The notes under the pieces were generated by a model. That model had not been told where the DNA came from. It did no database searches and saw nothing but the letters and a program-made list of their open reading frames with translations. The translations under genes and the position numbers were made by a program. A stretch of 64,000 nt of DNA from Adineta steineri (Eukaryota; Rotifera; Eurotatoria; Adinetida; Adinetidae): NCBI GenBank assembly GCA_905250115.1, contig CAJNOI010000005.1, positions 682,001 to 746,000 on the forward strand, read 5' to 3'. Positions 1 to 9,696 of the stretch are shown here, piece by piece (position 1 is the first letter of the stretch; the number at the start of each line of letters is the position of its first letter).

Positions 1-700
1 TTTAATTTTTCAGATACTTCCGGAAAACTTTGACTCGAGGGGTAATCGAGGGTGGGGAACTTGAATCTGATGTTAGTTTATTTAAATTAACTAGTTAATA
101 ATTAGTTAATAATCAGTTAATAATTCGTATTATTATATGTTCGAGTAAAGTTTGACCGAAGGGTAATCCAGTGTGGAGAATCTGAATCTGAGGTTATTTT
201 TAGTTAAGAACCAATTAATAATTAGTTAATAATTAGTATTATTAATTTTTGAAATATTTTCGGAATAGTTGGATCAAAGGGTAATCGAGTATGGAGAACT
301 CGAATCTGAGATTGATTTATTAAAATTAATTAGTTAATAATTGATATTATTAATTTTTGAAAAAAGTTTGACCGAAGGGTAATCGAGTTCCAAGAATTCG
401 AATGTGAGGTTAGTTTTAGTTAAAAACCAATTAATAATTAATTAATATTATTAAACTTAAAGATAGTTCCAAGAAAGTTTTACCAGAGGGTAATTCGAGA
501 ATCAATTTTTTAGAAAAGACATTTTTGGGGCATTTCGATGTGGGGACTTCGAATCTGATGTTAGTTTTATAGAATAATTTTATGGATCACTTTTTTAGGG
601 AGAGAACCAGTTTTTATAAAAAAAATTTTTTGATAAGGGGTGACTGAAGGGTAAGTGGGGTGGAAGAACACAAATCTGGTGTTAATTTTTCCAAACTGTA
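1..700. repeat. degenerate tandem repeat, unit about 100-120 bp
   Basis: At least six diverged copies of one unit follow each other. Each has a core like 'gaagggtaatcgagtgtgg' then 'agaactcgaatctgaggtta', followed by an AT-rich 'ttaataattagttaataatt' tail. Cores begin near 40, 160, 279, 377, 527 and 649; a truncated one lies near 488. No open frame runs through it. It looks like a small satellite or decayed minisatellite entering the window from the left. Confidence 0.7.
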
Positions 701-1780
701 TAATGAAAAAGTTTAGTATTGTAGAATACCATTTCTACGAGAAAGAGCTAAGCGAATCTTCGGATGAGCGTTACTTGTAAATAATGTGATTTCAATCTCT
801 AATAGACACTGTCTGATTAGAAATAAATTTAGTCATACTAAGTTGAATACGAAAGATCATAGAAAATATATGTATAAAAAATAATTAATTACTAAAATTA
901 AGTAAGATTCATTCATAGTAAAGATCTAATGTTTGATTTTTGATATGGGTAGAAAATGATAATGAACAAGTTATGTAACATGATTGAGAATTTCATTAGA
1001 AATTTTTATTCAATCAATATCTAATATTTGATTTCGAGATATCTTGTCAAATAAATAAATCTTTTATTTGTTATAAAATATTATAAATAGAATTCATATA
1101 AGATCAACTATTCACACGAATCAATATCATGTTAACAACATTATCATCTAATTGTTATCAATACAAGTCATTCATTTTTACAGTTCACAATTTGAATGCT
1201 TTTGTTATGATAATATTTCGATATTTTAAAATTTATACCTTTTTATTATATAATATGCAATATTAAATGATAAAATTTCATATGAAAAACTCAGTACTTT
1301 TCAAAGATCGGTATATACTATAGATTACATAAGAAAACAAAAGGAAATGTTTCATATGAATAAAATATTGCTTTGATGAAAACATAAGATGTAACTAAAA
1401 ATTTGATTGTTCGTTATATGAAGATTATAAGAATATTTTATACTGAATTTTCGCGGATATTTTTGTTATCACTTTTTTAGAAGGATGTCAAACAATAGAA
1501 AATATTTTTTCTTCTCTATGTAGAAAAAACATGATTTTATTTGAGACAATAAGAATTCATCGAATAGAGTCTTATTTTTTCTTATCTCAAAAATAAAAAA
1601 CTAATAGTTAAATTTTACATTCTACATTGTAGGTGAGTGTGGATGTGACTATTACTTTTTATTATACCATCACTGCAATCTCAAGATATTACATCAGTTT
1701 TATTCGTCGAATTTCATCATAAACAAAGCATTCTTTTTCGATTTCTTTCACTGCCGAGCAAGTTTTATTGTCATTGAGTC
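701..1780. other. intergenic, no gene recognised
   Basis: AT-rich sequence between the tandem repeat and the first NHL-family gene. No frame with domain-like content was found on either strand. A weak copy of the GTGTGG-type motif (gtgagtgtggatgtgac) lies near 1633-1650. The distal part should hold the promoter of the gene at 1855. Confidence 0.5.
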
Positions 1781-1794
1781 ATTAAATTTATGAC

Positions 1795-1800
1795 TATAAA
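1795..1800 (+). promoter_or_regulatory. TATA-like box of the B-box/NHL gene at 1855
   Basis: TATAAA lies about 55 bp before the ATG, in a block (attaaattta, tataaa, then catttcatct and ttgaaagaca before the ATG) that recurs upstream of the paralogous B-box exons at 12465 and 48565. Conservation between paralogues supports a core promoter; the transcription start has not been shown. Confidence 0.45.
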
Positions 1801-1854
1801 AGTATGTAAGGATATTTTCATTTCATCTATAAACGTCTATTGAAAGACATAGCA

Positions 1855-3449
1855 ATGGTAAACAGCAAAACACTATGTTTCATATGTAATGAAGAAAAAA
1901 TAACATTTCCTTGTAAAGGATGTTCAAAAGAGTTTTGTTTAATTCATTTATCAGAACATCAGCAAATATTAAACGGTGAATTACATCATATTGCCAATAA
2001 TTATAATGAATTCAAACAAATAATTAATGAACAAAAACAAAATCCACAAAACTTTCCATTAATAGAACAAATTAATCAATGAGAAAAAAATTCAATTGAA
2101 ATAATTCAACTAAAAGCACAAGAATGTAGAAAAATTGCTGTGGAATATTTACCAACATTCTTTAACGATATTGAAAAGAAATTTAATAATTTAAATGAAC
2201 AAATAAAACAAATTCATAAAGAAAATGAGTTTAATGAAATTAATTTAAACTATTTAACAAATCAATTGATGACAATTGCACAAGAATTAAATAATCGCCC
2301 AAAGATTTCTATTCAACAAGATTCACAATCATTTATTAATCAAATTTCAATTATTACATCAAAAAGTAAGTTTTTACCAAATAATTTCTAATAGAATAAT
2401 TCTCATTTTCTATACTATTCTGTTGAAAAACTAAAAACAATGATACTTATATAGAGAAAAGATTAAATTTATTTGTATGCAAAGGAAAAGAATGATATAA
2501 TATAAATTAATATTAAATTAAAAAATTAATCTTTTCTTTTTCGTTTCATCATTATCTAGAACCAAAATGGGACAAATGGAATCAAAATGCCATCATTGTA
2601 GCTGGTGGAAATGGACAAAGACAGAAATTAGATCAACTCCATTGCCCTAAAGGAATCTTTATTGATCAAAAGAAAAATATTTTCATTGCTGATTCTGGAA
2701 ATCATCGTATTGTTGAATGGAAATATAATGCAAAGCAAGGACAAATCATTGCAGGTGAAAATGGCAGAGGAAATCGAGTGGATCAACTAAATGGTCCAAC
2801 AGATGTGGTTGTTGATCAACAAACTCACTCGATCATTATTGCTGATCGTTGGAACAGACGAGTGATTCAATGGGTGAATCAAAAGCAACAAATTCTCATT
2901 GACGATATTGACTGTTTTGGTTTAGCAACAGACAAACATGGATTTCTTTATGTTTCAGATTGGAAGAAGAATGAAGTGAGACGATGGAAAATGGGAGAAT
3001 ATAGCAATGAAGGAATTATAGTGGCAGGTGGAAATGGATATGGAAATCAACTCAATCAATTTAATTACTCTGCTTATATCTTTGTTGATGAAGATCAGTC
3101 TGTTTATGTATCCGATTGGACCAATCATCGTGTGATGAAATGGAGAAAAGGTGTAAAACAAGGAAGAATTGTGGCTGGAGGAAATGGTCAAGAGGGAAAC
3201 CTCAATCAATTGTCTTATCCTGCAGGAGTAATTGTTCATGATTTGGGTCAAATCTATGTAGTCGATAGTGGGAATGATCGAGTAATGCGTTGGTGTGAAG
3301 GAAAAGAAGAAGGTAAAGTTGTTGTTGGTGGAAATGGTGGAGGAAATCAATTGAGTGGCCCCCTGGGTATATCTTTTGATGATGAAGGAAGCCTTTATGT
3401 TGCTGATAGTGCAAAGAATCGAATTGTAAAATTTGAAGTAATTTTGTGA
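1855..3449 (+). pseudogene. B-box-like/coiled-coil/NHL protein with a premature stop in exon 1
   Basis: Model: exon 1 1855-2365, intron 2366-2559 (GTAAGT...CTAG, phase 1), exon 2 2560-3449; 466 residues if the internal stop were sense. The N-terminus has a B-box-like zinc site (C-x2-C, C-x2-C, FC, then H in LIHLSEH), followed by a helical Glu/Lys/Asn-rich coiled coil. Exon 2 holds six NHL blades (GGNGxGxxLNQLxxPxGI...YVxDxxNxRVxxW). This is the TRIM-NHL domain order without a RING. TGA at 2080-2082 replaces the Trp codon present at this site in all four B-box paralogues, so the frame breaks after about 75 residues, although both flanks stay open in one frame. It is either a recent pseudogene, a segregating allele or a base error. 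ATG 1855 is chosen over an upstream in-frame TTG because paralogues start there. Confidence 0.8.
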
Positions 3450-3621
3450 ATGAAATTTTGACTTTTGAAGAAAAGTAAAGAATTTTTTGTTAAATAAAAC
3501 ATTGAAAAATAAAAATAAAAGACAAAGTGAAGTTTTGTTATTGAAAATCAATAAAAAAAATTGAATAAATAAATGTTAAATTCTTTATCTTTTGTTGATT
3601 TTTGCCGAATTTTACAAAAGA

Positions 3622-3673
3622 AGAGTGTGGGTGTGGCTATGGATTTGGTCGTCGTGCCATTATCTACACCCAC
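3622..3673. repeat. short telomere-like hairpin (GTGTGGGTG / CACCCAC family)
   Basis: Left arm gagtgtgggtgtgg and right arm tacacccacc flank a spacer containing ggatttggtcgtcgtgccat. A second copy at 56562-56623 shares this spacer almost exactly, so these are two members of one element family. It sits about 170 bp after the NHL stop codon. Confidence 0.6.
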
Positions 3674-4740
3674 CAGTTCTATGCGTATTAAACTATAAAA
3701 TTAACACATACTATTCTGTATTTTTATAGCTAAAAATATCAAAAGTTCTATTTATTGTTGGGATGTACACTCCCCAAGCCGGCAACCACTTTCGTGGCTT
3801 TGGAAGTCGTATCATGAATGTAATTTTCATTTAACAAAGAACAGAATTTAGCTCATACATTTGAATAAAGATTTCGATTTATGTTTGTGTCACGTCTTGA
3901 TGTATGTTATGGCATGATATATATCTCTTGCCATAAAGAATGCTGATTCTCCTTCATTGCATCACGTTCTACTGGTATGGTTGAGTATTTAAAGAGTGAA
4001 TATTGTGAAGAGAAGGATGATTCTTGTTTTATAAAAGAAAGAGAATAAAGAACGAAAAGAAGAGATAACAATATATGATCAAGAAGAGAAATGCAAGATG
4101 AAGTAATAGTTTGTTTCAAGTAAACAAAAGAAGAGAGCACAAGAGAAAGGTAGTGCAGATGAATAGATGGGTACGTACTCCAGGAATGATCAGATATATG
4201 CTTAATGATGTATTGCAATATTACATAGAATGAAAAGGTAATGTATCATAGAAAATAAAATAAAAGTCCAAAGATAATGTCACTATACCATAGTTTGAGT
4301 TTACATTTCTGTTAAAAAGATGCGCACGTAGCATGTACCTAGATTATGTCATAAAAGTTTTATCCATATATGTTTGTTCGTTCTTTCTTTTTTTTCTTTC
4401 GTTCTGTCAAACTTAATGAATTCGATTTTTAATTTAATATCTTTAAATCTTCTAACTAGCTCTATGTATAAGCATCATGGATTTTGATAAAGAGTTCATT
4501 CACTAAGTTTAATAAACAAAGTTTATTCACATATGATACAAATTTAACAATATCATTCCTACACATATTCATATTCATCATTTTTATTTTTATTCATTCC
4601 CTCGAATTTTGTTGCTTGTGAAGATTATTCATACAAGTTTTTCCTTTCTCTTATCTTATCTAAAAATCTAAATGAACTATAGAATTGGACCCGTTTGAAA
4701 AAACGAATTTTAATATTTTCATTGATAATTTTAGATAAAT
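3674..4740. other. intergenic; one small GC-rich stem, no gene recognised
   Basis: AT-rich spacer. The only notable part is 3776-3800, where ccac/gtgg and aag/ctt pair around a tttc loop inside a locally GC-rich stretch. A minus-strand open frame at 3907-4218 has low-complexity content and no recognisable domain. Confidence 0.4.
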
Positions 4741-5418
4741 ATGGAGGAAATAACACAAATGAATCGTTTTAGTGATATTGATTGTTTGTTTGAAAAATTA
4801 ACACATGTTTATGGTTTTCTTAGTGAAGAACTTGTTCCAATTGAAAAAGCATTAGAACAAATAGAATCTCAAATTGCTAATCTACCAGCTTATATTAAAG
4901 TAGCAAAAAGACATTGTCATTATCCATCAGAACATGGTTTAACACATGGTGAATCAGCATCAATTTATATTTATACAATGGAATGGGATGAACAAACTTT
5001 ATATCGTGTTTTAAATAAAACTTTAAGAAATGAAAATAGACATTTATGTAAAATCTGGTTTCCTTATTTGAAATTATTTGATACAGCATTAAATAAATTA
5101 CCAACTGTAAAAGAAGTTGTATGGAGAGGTATTACTGCAGATATTGGAAAAAATTTTACTAAAAATCAAAAAATAACATGGTGGAGTATTAATTCATGTT
5201 TATCATCAGTTAATGTTATCAAAGGATTTCTTGGAAATGAGAAAAACTCTACTACGCTATTAATTGAAGCATTGAACGGCAAAAAAGTATCTGGTTATAC
5301 GAAATATGAAAGTGAAGATGCAATCATTTTAAGAGTGGGAACAGAATTTCGTGTAAAAAGTGATGCATTAGAGCATCCAAAAGGATCTTATGTTGTTCAT
5401 TTAATTGAGATTGATTAG
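4741..5418 (+). CDS. ADP-ribosyltransferase-like protein, catalytic Glu replaced
   Basis: A 225-residue single-exon frame of the arginine-specific (R-S-E) ADP-ribosyltransferase family, which moves ADP-ribose from NAD+ to arginine. Recognisable parts: the SASIYIYTMEW region (about 75-85), LYRVLNKTLR (90-99), the R motif VVWRGI (about 125-130), the S motif WWSINSCLSS (about 147-156), and the acidic site YESEDAIILRVGTEF (about 199-213). Aligned to the neighbour at 6531, whose site reads SEDEVLL, the second, catalytic glutamate is Ala here. NAD binding may persist, but transferase activity is doubtful. No signal peptide is visible. ATG 4741 follows an 'attttag' that could be a splice acceptor, so a 5' non-coding exon is possible. 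The family is expanded in bdelloids; the target is unknown. Confidence 0.8.
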   Translation: MEEITQMNRFSDIDCLFEKLTHVYGFLSEELVPIEKALEQIESQIANLPAYIKVAKRHCHYPSEHGLTHGESASIYIYTMEWDEQTLYRVLNKTLRNENRHLCKIWFPYLKLFDTALNKLPTVKEVVWRGITADIGKNFTKNQKITWWSINSCLSSVNVIKGFLGNEKNSTTLLIEALNGKKVSGYTKYESEDAIILRVGTEFRVKSDALEHPKGSYVVHLIEID

Positions 5419-5585
5419 GAAAATAATGACAATAATCATACAACATCAACATCATCAATATATCATATGTTATTAACAACAATAACGCCAATAAAAACAA
5501 ATAAAATCAGTTGAAGTAAGTTGACTTCATTTCATATTTTCTTTCAAAATTGAAATCTTCTCTTTCTATTCAGAAAAGAAATCTT

Positions 5586-5642
5586 GAGGGTGTGGATGTG
5601 AATACACAGTTCGTCTTATAGCCACACCCAAACCCACTCACT
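5586..5642. repeat. short telomere-like hairpin
   Basis: Arms gagggtgtggatgtg and cacacccaaacccactc are inverted relative to each other around a spacer of about 25 bp. It lies about 170 bp downstream of the transferase stop codon, the usual position of this family in the window. Confidence 0.6.
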
Positions 5643-5647
5643 CGCAA

Positions 5648-6055
5648 CAATTCAAGTGAAAAAGTCCACCAAAAAGCAGAAAATTGTAGAAAAATTGCCA
5701 TTAAATATTCACAAAGATTCATTAATGTTATCGAAAAGAAATTTTATGAGATAAATTTAAATTATTTAAAAAATTAATCAATAGAAATTACACAAGAATT
5801 AAACAACCCAAGCAGACACGAGTTTGGAAAAACGCGTTTTCACGATCAAAAAGTGTTCTTTACACGCTAAAAACAGCGCTTTTGACGTGTAAAGAACACT
5901 TTTTGATCGTGAAAACGCGTTTTTCCAAAATCGTGTCTGCTTGGGAAGCTATGAAATATTTCTATTCAACAAAATTTACATTTATTTATCAATGAAATTT
6001 AAATTATTTTATCACTAAGTAAATTTCAAGAAATTATTTCTAACAGAGTATTCCT
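5648..6055 (+). pseudogene. relict B-box/coiled-coil first exon, split by a fold-back element
   Basis: 5660-5806 aligns to the coiled-coil part of exon 1 of the NHL genes (compare 2110-2300: aagcacaagaatgtagaaaa, gatattgaaaagaaattta, ttaaactatttaa, cacaagaattaaa). 5946-6055 aligns to its end (atttctattcaaca, tttattaatcaaattt, aataatttctaatag). Internal deletions and stops break the frame. The zinc finger and the NHL exon are absent. The two halves are separated by the element at 5807-5945. It is the remnant of a ninth family member. Confidence 0.75.
5807..5945. mobile_element. 139-bp fold-back (MITE-like) element
   Basis: Two 60-bp arms (5807-5866 and 5886-5945) are reverse complements with a single mismatch (position 5822 against its partner), around a 19-bp loop (5867-5885). 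Ends are cccaagcagacacg and cgtgtctgcttggg. It is more GC-rich than its surroundings and interrupts the relict exon. No coding capacity, so it is non-autonomous. I could not define a target-site duplication with certainty. Confidence 0.85.
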
Positions 6056-6061
6056 CGTTTT

Positions 6062-6120
6062 GGATGTGGGTGTTCTTATAGATGTGAATGTGAGATAAAT
6101 ACATGTATACACTCACACCC
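6062..6120. repeat. short telomere-like hairpin
   Basis: ggatgtgggtgttc on the left and actcacacccg on the right, separated by about 35 bp that also contain gatgtgaatgtgag. A further G-rich half (gggtgtgtgtgggt) with a partner ccgccaccc lies at 6320-6358. Confidence 0.5.
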
Positions 6121-6530
6121 GTTCAAATCAGTTGTTTATCGAAAGCAACTAATAAAAAATAAAACATACCAAGATTTTAGTGATGTGTTTTTTTCACACT
6201 TTGTCAAAGATGTTGTATATTAAACGTGTGTGTTGTTGTTTATCGAATGTTTTATTCATTCTTTTTTCTCCGTTTTGATAGCAAGTTATTTTCTATCATT
6301 GCCTTGCCTTTATCCTTAAGGGTGTGTGTGGGTATTTCTTGTTTACTGACCGCCACCCATTTCTATTTCTGCATAGTAAAGAATAGATCGACTTGAATTA
6401 ACAATGCTCTTTTATTTTCATATTTGTATCAATAACGTTATCTCGTTAACTTATGAATCTTGTTCGATTATTTTTCAGATACGTATCTGTCGTATACAAC
6501 TTATATCTAAATTAGTCCTTTGTGCTCGGT

Positions 6531-7382
6531 ATGGCAACCGGTGGTGAAGATGAATATGTTGCTCAACGTGTTCTACGCTTGACTGATATTCCAAAAGAAC
6601 CTAAGGATTTCCTTATGCCCATCAGTGGTTACGAAAATATGCCCATTGTTTCACTTGAAGAAGCAGTTGAACCGCTCGTATCTATACTACCAAGAGTAAA
6701 AAGTTACGTACGTACGGCTAAAAACAAATGTAAGCAGCCGGCTGACAATTTGACACAAGATGAATCAGCTTCGATCATGCTCTATTCAATGGAATGGAAG
6801 CCAATGAATGAATGCCTTTATTGTGCTTTGAATGCTACTCTACGGTTAGAAAATCGAACGAAACTTAAACCATGGTTTCTCTTTCTTCGCCTTTTTCTTG
6901 GAGCATTATTTCGCCTTCCACCGATTTCTCCAAAAACCGTGTATCGAGGCGTCAAATTGGATTTAAGCGAACAGTTTAAAGAAGACGAAACATTCATATG
7001 GTGGGGCTTTTCTTCCTGTACAACTTCCATCAAAGTTCTACAATCAGAACAATTTTTAGGCATGAACGGTGCAAGAACAATGTTTACTATTCATTGCAAT
7101 TCAGCTAGAGATATCCGAAAACACTCGTATTTCCCATCCGAGGACGAAGTACTATTGCTTGCTGCTACTGAATTTCAAGTGAAAGGTATTCTCAATCAAG
7201 GTAACGATCTTCGAACTATTCAACTACAAGAAGTTCACTCCGATGAACCAATGCTCATCCCAGTGTCGTGTACGAATGATTCTCCGCAGGAAGGTATGTT
7301 AACAAATAGAATACGTTGCCAGTGTGGAGTAAAGATCAACAACAGAAGTTACCATCTTGAAGGTGGATGTGTATGCGAATGA
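6531..7382 (+). CDS. arginine ADP-ribosyltransferase (R-S-E type)
   Basis: 283 residues from ATG 6531; an in-frame GTG at 6522 is upstream but ATG is preferred. Domain order: SASIMLYSMEW (about 85-95), ALNATLRLENR (105-115), R motif TVYRGV (about 143-148), S motif WWGFSSCTTS (about 163-172), and the catalytic SEDEVLL site (about 206-212) with the E-D-E glutamates intact, unlike the copy at 4741. It is thus a likely active NAD-dependent arginine mono-ADP-ribosyltransferase. No signal peptide, so probably intracellular. The listed end uses a stop reached by reading past a good donor (aag|gtatgt at 7294) and gives a Cys-rich tail (QCGVKINNRSYHLEGGCVC). Splicing that donor to 8262 keeps the frame and gives a proline-rich tail instead. 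An 'atttttcag' just before 6480 suggests a 5' exon. Confidence 0.85.
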   Translation: MATGGEDEYVAQRVLRLTDIPKEPKDFLMPISGYENMPIVSLEEAVEPLVSILPRVKSYVRTAKNKCKQPADNLTQDESASIMLYSMEWKPMNECLYCALNATLRLENRTKLKPWFLFLRLFLGALFRLPPISPKTVYRGVKLDLSEQFKEDETFIWWGFSSCTTSIKVLQSEQFLGMNGARTMFTIHCNSARDIRKHSYFPSEDEVLLLAATEFQVKGILNQGNDLRTIQLQEVHSDEPMLIPVSCTNDSPQEGMLTNRIRCQCGVKINNRSYHLEGGCVCE

Positions 7383-8261
7383 ATACAGTATGCACATTCA
7401 CATCCTCGTACAAATACTCATATAAGTACCTTTCTCTTGACCGGAGACTCTGTCTCGTTATCAAGTAGAACCAAAGGAGTCTCTGTACGGAAGAGAAAGA
7501 GAGCTACAATATTTATTACTTTAATAGAATAATCATGGTGCTCTGACCTTTATATAAGGGAGAAAATGTGTATTCTCATCTGATTGGTTAAAAATATGAA
7601 CTATTGGGAGCATGGATGTGCGGACAAACATTCTGGGAGACTACGACTCATCCTTTCCGGATTTACAATTATAGGACAAGATTTTTTTATCGTGGTCATG
7701 TTATCTTCTTTTTGTTTTTTTGTTAGTATCATTAATTATAGTGCACTTGCAATTAAACACACATATGAAGGCTTGAAAACTAAATTAAGATAGCTGATCT
7801 TGAGGGTGTGGGTGGGTGCGATTACACGCATTCGTCACAGCAACACCCACATTCCGTTTTAGAAGAAAAAATATTTTCCAATCAAAAACTTATTTCCATC
7901 CGTAAGAAATGATATGTCCTAAATGACTTCCCGATTCTAAATGCACTTACAGCTACAGTTAGCGGCACTCTTAATTTTGACTGGGCAAAATAAAGCATTT
8001 TAAAAGCGTATTTTTCATTTGTGACTTCAGCCGGAAGAATTCCTTAGTCAGATGGATGTGATCTCTATGATGATAAATGGCTCTCATAATTATAACTTCG
8101 GGATGTTCTCTTCGCCAAGTTCTTTTCACAAATTCAGATGAGGCCAAATTCATTACACAATATCTATAATATAATTACCTTTTTTAGGAGAAATAAACTA
8201 ATAATTTTTTCATCAGTAGTGTATTTCTAAGATTTGTTCTCAATTGATTTCACCTTTTCAG
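7383..8261. other. putative last-but-one intron or 3' flank of the ADP-ribosyltransferase gene
   Basis: If the donor at 7294 is used, 7294-8261 is an intron of 968 bp. It contains one telomere-like hairpin (7802-7856) and a minus-strand open frame at 7971-8153 with hydrophilic content (RTWRREHPE, HHRDHIHLTKEFF) that I could not assign. No other gene seen. Confidence 0.4.
7802..7856. repeat. short telomere-like hairpin
   Basis: gagggtgtgggtgggtgcg is followed about 20 bp later by the inverted match caacacccacattcc. Same family as 5586, 8950 and 38190. Confidence 0.6.
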
Positions 8262-8392
8262 ACCCACAACCAACATTACCAGAAAACAAGGTAACAACTC
8301 CAGTATTACCACCGCCAATGTTTGGGAAGATAACTGAACCTGATGACCCAAACAAGGACTCGAAACAACCTCTCATTGACGGAAACGGAGGA
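8262..8392 (+). CDS. putative proline-rich 3' exon of the ADP-ribosyltransferase gene
   Basis: Opens after a good acceptor (caccttttcag) and closes at a consensus donor (gga|gtaagt at 8393). Joined to the donor at 7294 (phase 1) it continues the transferase frame as D-PQPTLPENKVTTPVLPPP, then an acidic, Asp/Lys-rich stretch to about DGNGG. A further acceptor (ctatttcag, exon from 8813) would add six residues and a TGA at 8831-8833. This tail has no domain I recognise. The alternative is an independent small gene, but frame and splice phase agree with a C-terminal extension. Confidence 0.4.
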
Positions 8393-8510
8393 GTAAGTAT
8401 CGAGTTGGGTGCAAATGATGAATCATCAAAATGCGAAGTAGTGATGTTGTGTTTAGGAATGCTGGCTCAGTATTAGAATTAGTTTGACACTTAAGTGTTT
8501 GGGAATTAAT

Positions 8511-8722
8511 ATTAGAGGCATACCTCATCCTTTGGCGTTAGTATTAAGATGGAACTAGGATAATGCTAATACTTATGATATCTTAGAACAGCACAAAAGT
8601 GTTCCGTTATAGGAATCATCATTTCAAGAGCAGAACAGTTTTGTTGTGTGCCAAGAAATCATATGTGTATCAGCACTACCCTAATGCTAACTTAATACTA
8701 ATGCTAGGCCAGCACCTCTAGT
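8511..8722. repeat. imperfect fold-back sequence
   Basis: ggcgttagtattaagat near 8534-8550 is nearly the reverse complement of aacttaatactaatgc near 8687-8702, and the outer parts (attagaggc, ccagcacctctag) also pair weakly. It is non-coding and looks like an old MITE. Confidence 0.35.
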
Positions 8723-8949
8723 TATGTTTTATCTGAGTTTTATTCAAAAAAGTAGATTTCTTATGTGTATGAGTTTGTCAGAAAAAGTTATGAAATGCAA
8801 TAACTATTTCAGAAGGATCAAGAGAACAGTTGATTCTATCTGTAGTAAATGTTGTTCTTGTAAAATCCATTTTGAGAAACACGATCTGAAAGAGAGTATT
8901 GAAGTTCTGAGGATAGAAAGGAGAGGGACCTTTGTGCAGTAAACCACCT

Positions 8950-9007
8950 TGAGGGTGTGACTAGGTGTGGGCGCGGGACGAATCTCATACCCTTACTTAC
9001 ACCCTTG
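8950..9007. repeat. short telomere-like hairpin
   Basis: gagggtgtgactaggtgtggg on the left and tacccttacttacaccctt on the right, with a GC-rich centre. 9008-9690 after it is AT-rich with nothing recognised; it should hold the first exon and promoter of the gene whose second exon starts at 9697. Confidence 0.55.
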
Positions 9008-9696
9008 CCATGAATTAGTTCGTTTTTTTAAGAAATTCTTTGTTAAAAAGAAAGATCTGAAAGAATTATTTTCATGGTACGAAAGACAGATGTGTAGAAT
9101 GTATAAGAAGGAATTTTTGAATGTTTTCCGTTAAGAACAATGAAAGACATGTTATCTCAACAAATAGAAATAAATAATAGATATTTTTTCTTTGCATAAA
9201 ACAAACTTTAAATAATATCAATACATTTCACGTTCACTAATACTTTTTACTAACGAACTGTTTTTTCAATAAATTTATTCTCATCAATAAGAAAAAAATC
9301 ACCATAAATCGTTGCATTATTTTTAATATCATCTCAAACTAAAATATTCTACATAGAAATAATTGATTCGAGTTAAATTTTTATTCATAGAAACATAAAT
9401 ATATATAATCAAGATTAGATCTATCATTGTTTGTTTATTTCGCTTCTTTTTTTGAGAATTTTTACAGAGGATTTAAAAAAACTGTTAAATATATTCTTAT
9501 CTTTATTCGATATAAAATAAATTTTAAAAATAGATGAAATATTCATTTTTGGAATAAAATATTTCTGAAAGAGATTTGATTTTCTTCATTATTATTTGAG
9601 AAAAGATTAACAAACTGAACAAGTTCAATTATTCGTTGCGAAAATAATCAACATTTTTCAAAGAATTCTAAATGAATAATATTTTTTAATATTTAG

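Noticed and set aside
2080..2082. TGA read as Trp (recoded genetic code)
   Set aside because: TGA is the true stop of the same NHL genes (for example 3447-3449) and of the GPCR at 24039; only one codon in one paralogue is affected.
2955..3551. Long antisense open frames opposite every NHL exon (for example 2955-3551, 13139-13432, 53367-53795, 61891-62322 on the minus strand)
   Set aside because: They recur at the same place in all paralogues because the repeated NHL codons lack stops on the opposite strand. The translations are His/Ser/Ile-rich shadows without start context or splice logic.
7584..7793. Hydrophobic frame 7584-7793 as a small membrane protein
   Set aside because: Starts on a non-ATG codon, sits in a probable intron and has no conserved feature.
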